Below are positions 60,468-64,000 of a stretch of DNA of 64,000 nt, piece after piece. A program made the position numbers and the translations under genes. Location of the stretch: contig NZ_KB905472.1 in the NCBI RefSeq assembly GCF_000382445.1, positions 2,131,697 through 2,195,696 of the forward strand, read 5' to 3'. This stretch comes from Phocaeicola massiliensis B84634 = Timone 84634 = DSM 17679 = JCM 13223 (lineage in GTDB: Bacteria > Bacteroidota > Bacteroidia > Bacteroidales > Bacteroidaceae). The notes beneath the pieces were generated by a model. It searched no databases and was not told where the DNA came from. It worked only from the letters and a program-made list of their open reading frames with translations. Numbering within the stretch: position 1 is the stretch's first letter; each line of letters opens with the position of its first letter.

Positions 60468-61281
60468 ATGAAACCCGAACGACTCCTTCGTGCCATCCTT
60501 CCGGATGTGCTTATCGTCCAGACCGAACGCAGAAAGAAGAAGTCGGAAAAACTGGTGAAGAAGAACTACCGCAAGAAGCCGAGCGGTGCAGCACGGCTGT
60601 CAGCCAATGACATCATGACCCAGCATAAGCTGAAAGCCTATCAGGACGGGTATGCACTGGCTATGGCAAAATACGGATTGAAACGTGGCATTGTCGGCTC
60701 GGAAGCCCGGCATACCACCACCGCCCAATACTACCGTGACCTGCTGAACCAGACAGAGGATATACAGGAAAATATCGGTCTGCTGCTTGCCGAAAAGGAA
60801 CGGGCGGAAAGCGAGCTGGCTAAAATCAAAAGTGAAGCCAGAACCGAGCAACTGAAAAACAAGGCTACGGATGCCATGACAGCCATTGCCAGCGGGGTCG
60901 GTTCTCTTTTCGGCAGCGGTAAGCTGAAGGAGCTGGAACAAGCCAACGGAAAACTACAGGGTAAGATAGACAAACGTGACAATCAAATCCGTCTGCTGAA
61001 CGAGCACATGAGGATGCAGGAAGAGCGTCATAGCACAGAGAAACACTGCCAGCAGGAGATACACCGACAGGAGCTGAACATGAAGATGAAGAAGGCAGTC
61101 ATTTCAAATAAAGGATGCGGTCTGCAAGATTGAGGACGATTTGACTGAGGAACACAAGTTGGTGCTGACCATAAACCGACAGCCCATAGTACAATGGTTT
61201 AAGGAACAATGGGAAAAGTTACAGCAGAATCTGCGTAACTCGGTGCAGAGAGAACAAAAAAACAGAGGATTCAAATTATAA
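60468..61281 (+). pseudogene. MobV-type relaxase remnant 3, chimeric start
   Basis: The frame from ATG 60468 begins MKPERLLRAILPDVL, which looks like the N terminus of an ISAon1-like transposase region rather than MobV. From about TERRKKKSEKLVKKNYRKKP it is MobV (QHKLKAYQDGYALAMAKYGL, AIASGVGSLFGSGKLKELE). It stops at 61133, and the missing tail reappears in another frame (KLVLTINRQPIVQWFKEQWE ... GFKL, ending at 61281) after a deletion of roughly 60 codons. Relaxase catalytic residues are gone. The transposase assignment of the first 15 residues is tentative. Confidence 0.78.
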
Positions 61282-61471
61282 ATTCGTTCAACATAAAGCA
61301 AAATCTCGATTAAATGACTAATTTTACATTTGTGTAGAATCATCTACCCAAGAATAGAAATCAAAGAAACGGTATGTTCATCTGGTTGCTTAGGATGAAG
61401 CATAATTGGCTCACGTTTCTCATCATCCATTTAGCCACTCAAATGGGGCCAATAGAGTATATGATACGAAT

Positions 61472-62692
61472 ATGAATAAATTGTTCATGCCTTTTATGGC
61501 GATTATCTGCCTGCTCCTGACGGCTTGCGACAAGGATGAAGTTTCGCCAGCCAATTCCATGAAGTGGTCGTATGAAATCCTTACGCCCGCAAACGTCAAA
61601 TTTTTAAAATCCACTGCAGAGGTTTCCCCTGCCTATTTTTTTGAGACGAATGGCAAGGGAGGTGATATGGTAATGACTTGCGAGAATTTTGACGTACTTA
61701 ACCCCATATCAGCTGATTCTTACGCATACGATTGTGGATGGGCCACCCTCAAGGTAGAAGGCAATCAGGTGAAAATTCATTTTCCTCCATCGACTTCTGA
61801 CGAGGTTGCACACGAAGAGATTCAGATTTCAGCCAATGATGGGGAAAGAAAAGCTTATACGCTTATCTGTTTATCCAGAGCTATTAACAATGATGGACCA
61901 ACAGACCCCCAACCGGAGGAGTTGCCCGAAGAAGTGAAGTTCAAAATGATTATGGCAGAATATACTCCCTTTATGAGAATTGAAAGTCCGTTGCCGGCAC
62001 CTCTCGATTTGATTACCTTCCGAATCACGGATATAAACGGTGAATATTCACCCATAGACATCCCTGAGTTCACACACTATTATGATTCTATTGTGTGGAG
62101 CGCAGATGATTTTCCTCACACATTCAAAGTGGCTGAAAACAAAGTTTCTGCAGAAAGCGCTGAAACACATATCACTACACAATGGAGTTCGCACTTCTTC
62201 AAGAGCGGTACGGTAAAGAGCCATCTGAAAGGCTACCGCAATGGAAAAGTGGAATATGAAACTTCGCATCGCATCACGCTTTATGACCGCGATTTTTTGG
62301 GACTTGAATGGGGCGCAATTAATCTACAGAAGCCTACGAATCTGACGGCCTATTGTCTGTTGGATCGAAATTATGAGTACAAGTTGTATGACATTGTTGC
62401 CAAGGGCTATAATCCTTATTCTCGATTTGTCCCAGTAAACCATAAATTGCTGCCGGATGCAGACTTTCTGCCGACAACTAAAAAGGCAGTCATGATACTG
62501 ATGGAAAACAGTCTTGGTACTGGAGAAAATGCCAACGGCAAAGAAAGTCTATTCAAATGTCTGCCTGAAAAAGGTGTAGTGGCTGAAAAGTATTGGGAAA
62601 ACGAAACCACCCGCATGCTGATGTTGCATCGGCTTCCTGATGAGGAGGGATTGGCAGAAGAAAGCTATTATTTGCATATCGAACCTAAATAA
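61472..62692 (+). CDS. Hypothetical lipoprotein
   Basis: About 406 aa from MNKLFMPFMAIICLLLTAC (lipobox LTAC); the ORF start at 61406 would put unlikely polar residues before the signal. I do not recognise a family. It begins with a beta-rich part (SYEILTPANVKFLKSTAEVS, GDMVMTCENFDVLNP) and a PTDPQPEELPEEV linker at about residue 145. A second half follows with aromatic-rich strands. Likely surface or periplasmic. It lies 6 bp upstream of a second small lipoprotein gene, so the two are co-transcribed. Confidence 0.78.
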   Translation: MNKLFMPFMAIICLLLTACDKDEVSPANSMKWSYEILTPANVKFLKSTAEVSPAYFFETNGKGGDMVMTCENFDVLNPISADSYAYDCGWATLKVEGNQVKIHFPPSTSDEVAHEEIQISANDGERKAYTLICLSRAINNDGPTDPQPEELPEEVKFKMIMAEYTPFMRIESPLPAPLDLITFRITDINGEYSPIDIPEFTHYYDSIVWSADDFPHTFKVAENKVSAESAETHITTQWSSHFFKSGTVKSHLKGYRNGKVEYETSHRITLYDRDFLGLEWGAINLQKPTNLTAYCLLDRNYEYKLYDIVAKGYNPYSRFVPVNHKLLPDADFLPTTKKAVMILMENSLGTGENANGKESLFKCLPEKGVVAEKYWENETTRMLMLHRLPDEEGLAEESYYLHIEPK

Positions 62693-62698
62693 GTATTT

Positions 62699-63154
62699 AT
62701 GAATAGAGTAATTATCACATTCCTATTTTTTATCGGAATAGCCGTATCATCTTGCACAACCTCTAAAAGCGTTGTGTCGCAAAATGCAGATTTGTCTAAA
62801 TATGAATATGCCTCAATCATCAACAATGACACCTATCACATTCCTGCCCAACTGATGGAATACGAAATACAGTTGTTTGATGCAGTAGAAGGCTCTCGTC
62901 TTACGTTGGTCAGTGATATGCGTATAAATGAGCTGACTGCAACACAACAGTCAAAACTGCTTATGGTAAAATATGGGGTAGATATTTTAGAAGAAGAATC
63001 CATTGTAACTGTGAATTTCATAGATTTCCTCACGGGTCGCCCGATAGCTTCATGTCGTGGTGCATACAGTACATTAGGATTGAGCGTATCTGCAGACATT
63101 AGAGGTGCTATAAAACGTGTTGCCAAACAAATTGAAGCCACATTTCCTAAGTAA
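62699..63154 (+). CDS. Small hypothetical lipoprotein
   Basis: 151 aa with a lipoprotein signal (FFIGIAVSSCTTSKS). The rest reads like small accessory lipoproteins of unknown function: DLSKYEYASIINNDTYHIPA, SDMRINELTATQQSKLLMVK, VNFIDFLTGRPIASCRGAYS, GAIKRVAKQIEATFPK. It follows the larger lipoprotein by 6 bp and is closed by the terminator at 63176-63220. Confidence 0.78.
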   Translation: MNRVIITFLFFIGIAVSSCTTSKSVVSQNADLSKYEYASIINNDTYHIPAQLMEYEIQLFDAVEGSRLTLVSDMRINELTATQQSKLLMVKYGVDILEEESIVTVNFIDFLTGRPIASCRGAYSTLGLSVSADIRGAIKRVAKQIEATFPK

Positions 63155-63175
63155 TGCAATGCCACTTAAATAACT

Positions 63176-63220
63176 AAAGGTTGCCTATCTAATGCATTCG
63201 CATGTACATAGGCAACCTTT
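63176..63220 (+). terminator. Rho-independent terminator
   Basis: AAAGGTTGCCTAT pairs with ATAGGCAACCTTT, a perfect 13-bp stem, with T-rich sequence after it. It closes the lipoprotein operon. Confidence 0.85.
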
Positions 63221-63374
63221 GATGTATCTTTTTATTTTAAGAAAAAATAGTATCTTGTTTAATAAACCCCAGCAAAAAATCATTTCTTAAATAACACAAA
63301 AACACCCAACTTTACATTATTGGGTGTAAAACTGGGTGTTTGTTTTGCAATTTGCTGATTTTCAGCGTTTATTG

Positions 63375-63459
63375 CGGAGAGACAGGGATTCGAACCCCGG
63401 GTACCTCGCAGTACAACGGTTTTCAAGACCGCCGCAATCGACCACTCTGCCACCTCTCC
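63375..63459 (-). tRNA. tRNA-Ser(UGA)
   Basis: On the minus strand: acceptor GGAGAGG...TCTCTCC, D-arm GGCAGAGTGGTCGATTGCGG, anticodon loop CTTGAAA with anticodon TGA, a long variable arm (TTGTACTGCGAGGTACCC), and T-arm GGGGTTCGAATCCC. The class II variable arm and the G discriminator base confirm serine. No CCA is encoded. It could serve as an attachment site for integrating elements, but I see no integrase beside it. Confidence 0.95.
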
Positions 63460-63544
63460 AAAACTCCTTTAAGAAGTACTTTCTTCCTGAAAGCGGTGCA
63501 AAGGTACGCTTTTATTTTAAAACTGCAAATAGTTAGGTACTTTT

Positions 63545-63575
63545 TTTGCCAGAAAAATTTCAAATCGTATTTTTG
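63545..63575 (+). promoter_or_regulatory. Bacteroides-type promoter of mutS2
   Basis: TTTG at 63545-63548 and TATTTTTG at 63568-63575, 19 bp apart, fit the -33/-7 consensus, 38 bp upstream of the ATG. Confidence 0.65.
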
Positions 63576-63613
63576 CATTCAAATAACTAACGTAAGCAAG
63601 AAGGAACTTAAAC

Positions 63614-64000
63614 ATGATATATCCTCAGAACTTTGAGCAAAAAATAGGATTCGATTCTATCCGCCATTTATTAAAAGGAAAATGCCTCAGCACCTTAGGA
63701 GAAGAACGCGTGGACGAAATGGCTTTTTCTGAAAAATATGAAGAGATAAACGAACGACTGGAACAGGTAATGGAATTTATTCGCATTATTCAAGAAGAAG
63801 ATGAATTTCCTGACCAATATTTCTTTGATGTACGTCCGTCTCTGAAACGTATCCGTATAGAGGGTATGTATCTGGATGAACAGGAATTATTCGATTTGCG
63901 CCGTTCATTGGAAACAATACGAGATATCGTACGTTTTTTGACCCGGACTACTGAGGATGAAGAGATGGAAGAAAGTACATCCCCCTATCCCGCTTTAAAA
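63614..64000 (+). CDS. mutS2: Endonuclease MutS2, N-terminal part
   Basis: The frame from ATG 63614 is open to the end of the window (129 codons). It reads MIYPQNFEQKIGFDSIRHLL, then KCLSTLGEERVDEMAFS, YEEINERLEQVMEFIRII, and DVRPSLKRIRIEGMYLDEQE. This matches the N terminus of MutS2, a MutS-family ATPase with a C-terminal Smr domain that suppresses recombination or rescues collided ribosomes. The ATPase and Smr parts lie outside the window. Confidence 0.87.
   Translation, partial: MIYPQNFEQKIGFDSIRHLLKGKCLSTLGEERVDEMAFSEKYEEINERLEQVMEFIRIIQEEDEFPDQYFFDVRPSLKRIRIEGMYLDEQELFDLRRSLETIRDIVRFLTRTTEDEEMEESTSPYPALK

Noticed and set aside
63375-63459. tRNA-Ser as attachment site of an element in this window
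   Set aside because: No repeated tRNA 3' segment or adjacent integrase was seen.

Overview
The window looks like chromosome of a gut Bacteroidales bacterium, most likely Bacteroides. The signs are many lipoproteins, TAnnTTTG-type -7 promoter boxes (upstream of rpsA, rnz, mutS2 and others), Bacteroides-type families (DUF4837, DUF4251, DUF4922, fimbrillin-like adhesin, six-bladed beta-propeller lipoproteins) and MobV-type mobilization remnants. I cannot name the species from sequence alone.

Layout. 1-10.1 kb: a beta-propeller lipoprotein gene with an in-frame stop, exonuclease III, then a leftward cluster that reads as a peptide modification and export locus. In transcription order this is a 38-aa peptide missed by long-ORF searches, a large fimbrillin/beta-helix lipoprotein, a PqqD-like protein, an NTP_transf_5 nucleotidyltransferase, an ABC exporter, an HprK-like kinase and an S24/S26 peptidase. 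10.1-11.3 kb is non-coding and holds paired structured elements, a 22-nt tandem repeat and a MITE-like repeat. 11.3-15.9 kb: S41 protease, secG, a helical-repeat protein, LptE and a sigma-54 activator. 16-24 kb: myo-inositol-phosphate synthase, PfkB kinase, sugar MFS, HAD protein, flippase-like membrane protein, CDP-alcohol phosphotransferase, ATP-grasp and sugar-1-phosphate-type nucleotidyltransferase, which together suggest an inositol (lipid) pathway. 24-33 kb: pdxA, DUF4837, rlmN, a GT2-DUF4922 fusion, SpoIID/LytB, AmpG-like MFS and DUF4251.

33-40 kb carries three more beta-propeller lipoproteins, a VapE-type protein and a 1.1-kb non-coding island full of minisatellites and MITE-like copies. 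40-46 kb is an accessory island: a truncated integrase joined to a truncated MobV relaxase, then a leftward operon of XRE regulator, EcoRI-family DNA methyltransferase, BRO/DinD-like protein, DUF262-HNH nuclease and tyrosine recombinase. The gap downstream of the methyltransferase holds two silent alternative methyltransferase C-termini in opposite orientation. A perfect 19-bp inverted repeat lies exactly at the coding junction. I read this as a methyltransferase whose target-recognition tail is switched by DNA inversion, probably by the recombinase encoded in the same operon. It is the most striking object in the window.

46-56 kb is core-like: GlcNAc-kinase-like and murQ (murein recycling), SIMPL protein, hybrid histidine kinase, rpsA, cold-shock protein, rnz, an ECF sigma operon and an acyltransferase. 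56.8-61.3 kb holds two more decayed MobV remnants flanking a pair of paralogous TonB-domain lipoproteins. Two further lipoproteins, tRNA-Ser(UGA) and the start of mutS2 close the window. Five copies of a roughly 140-bp MITE-like element (one half-length) are spread over the first 38 kb.
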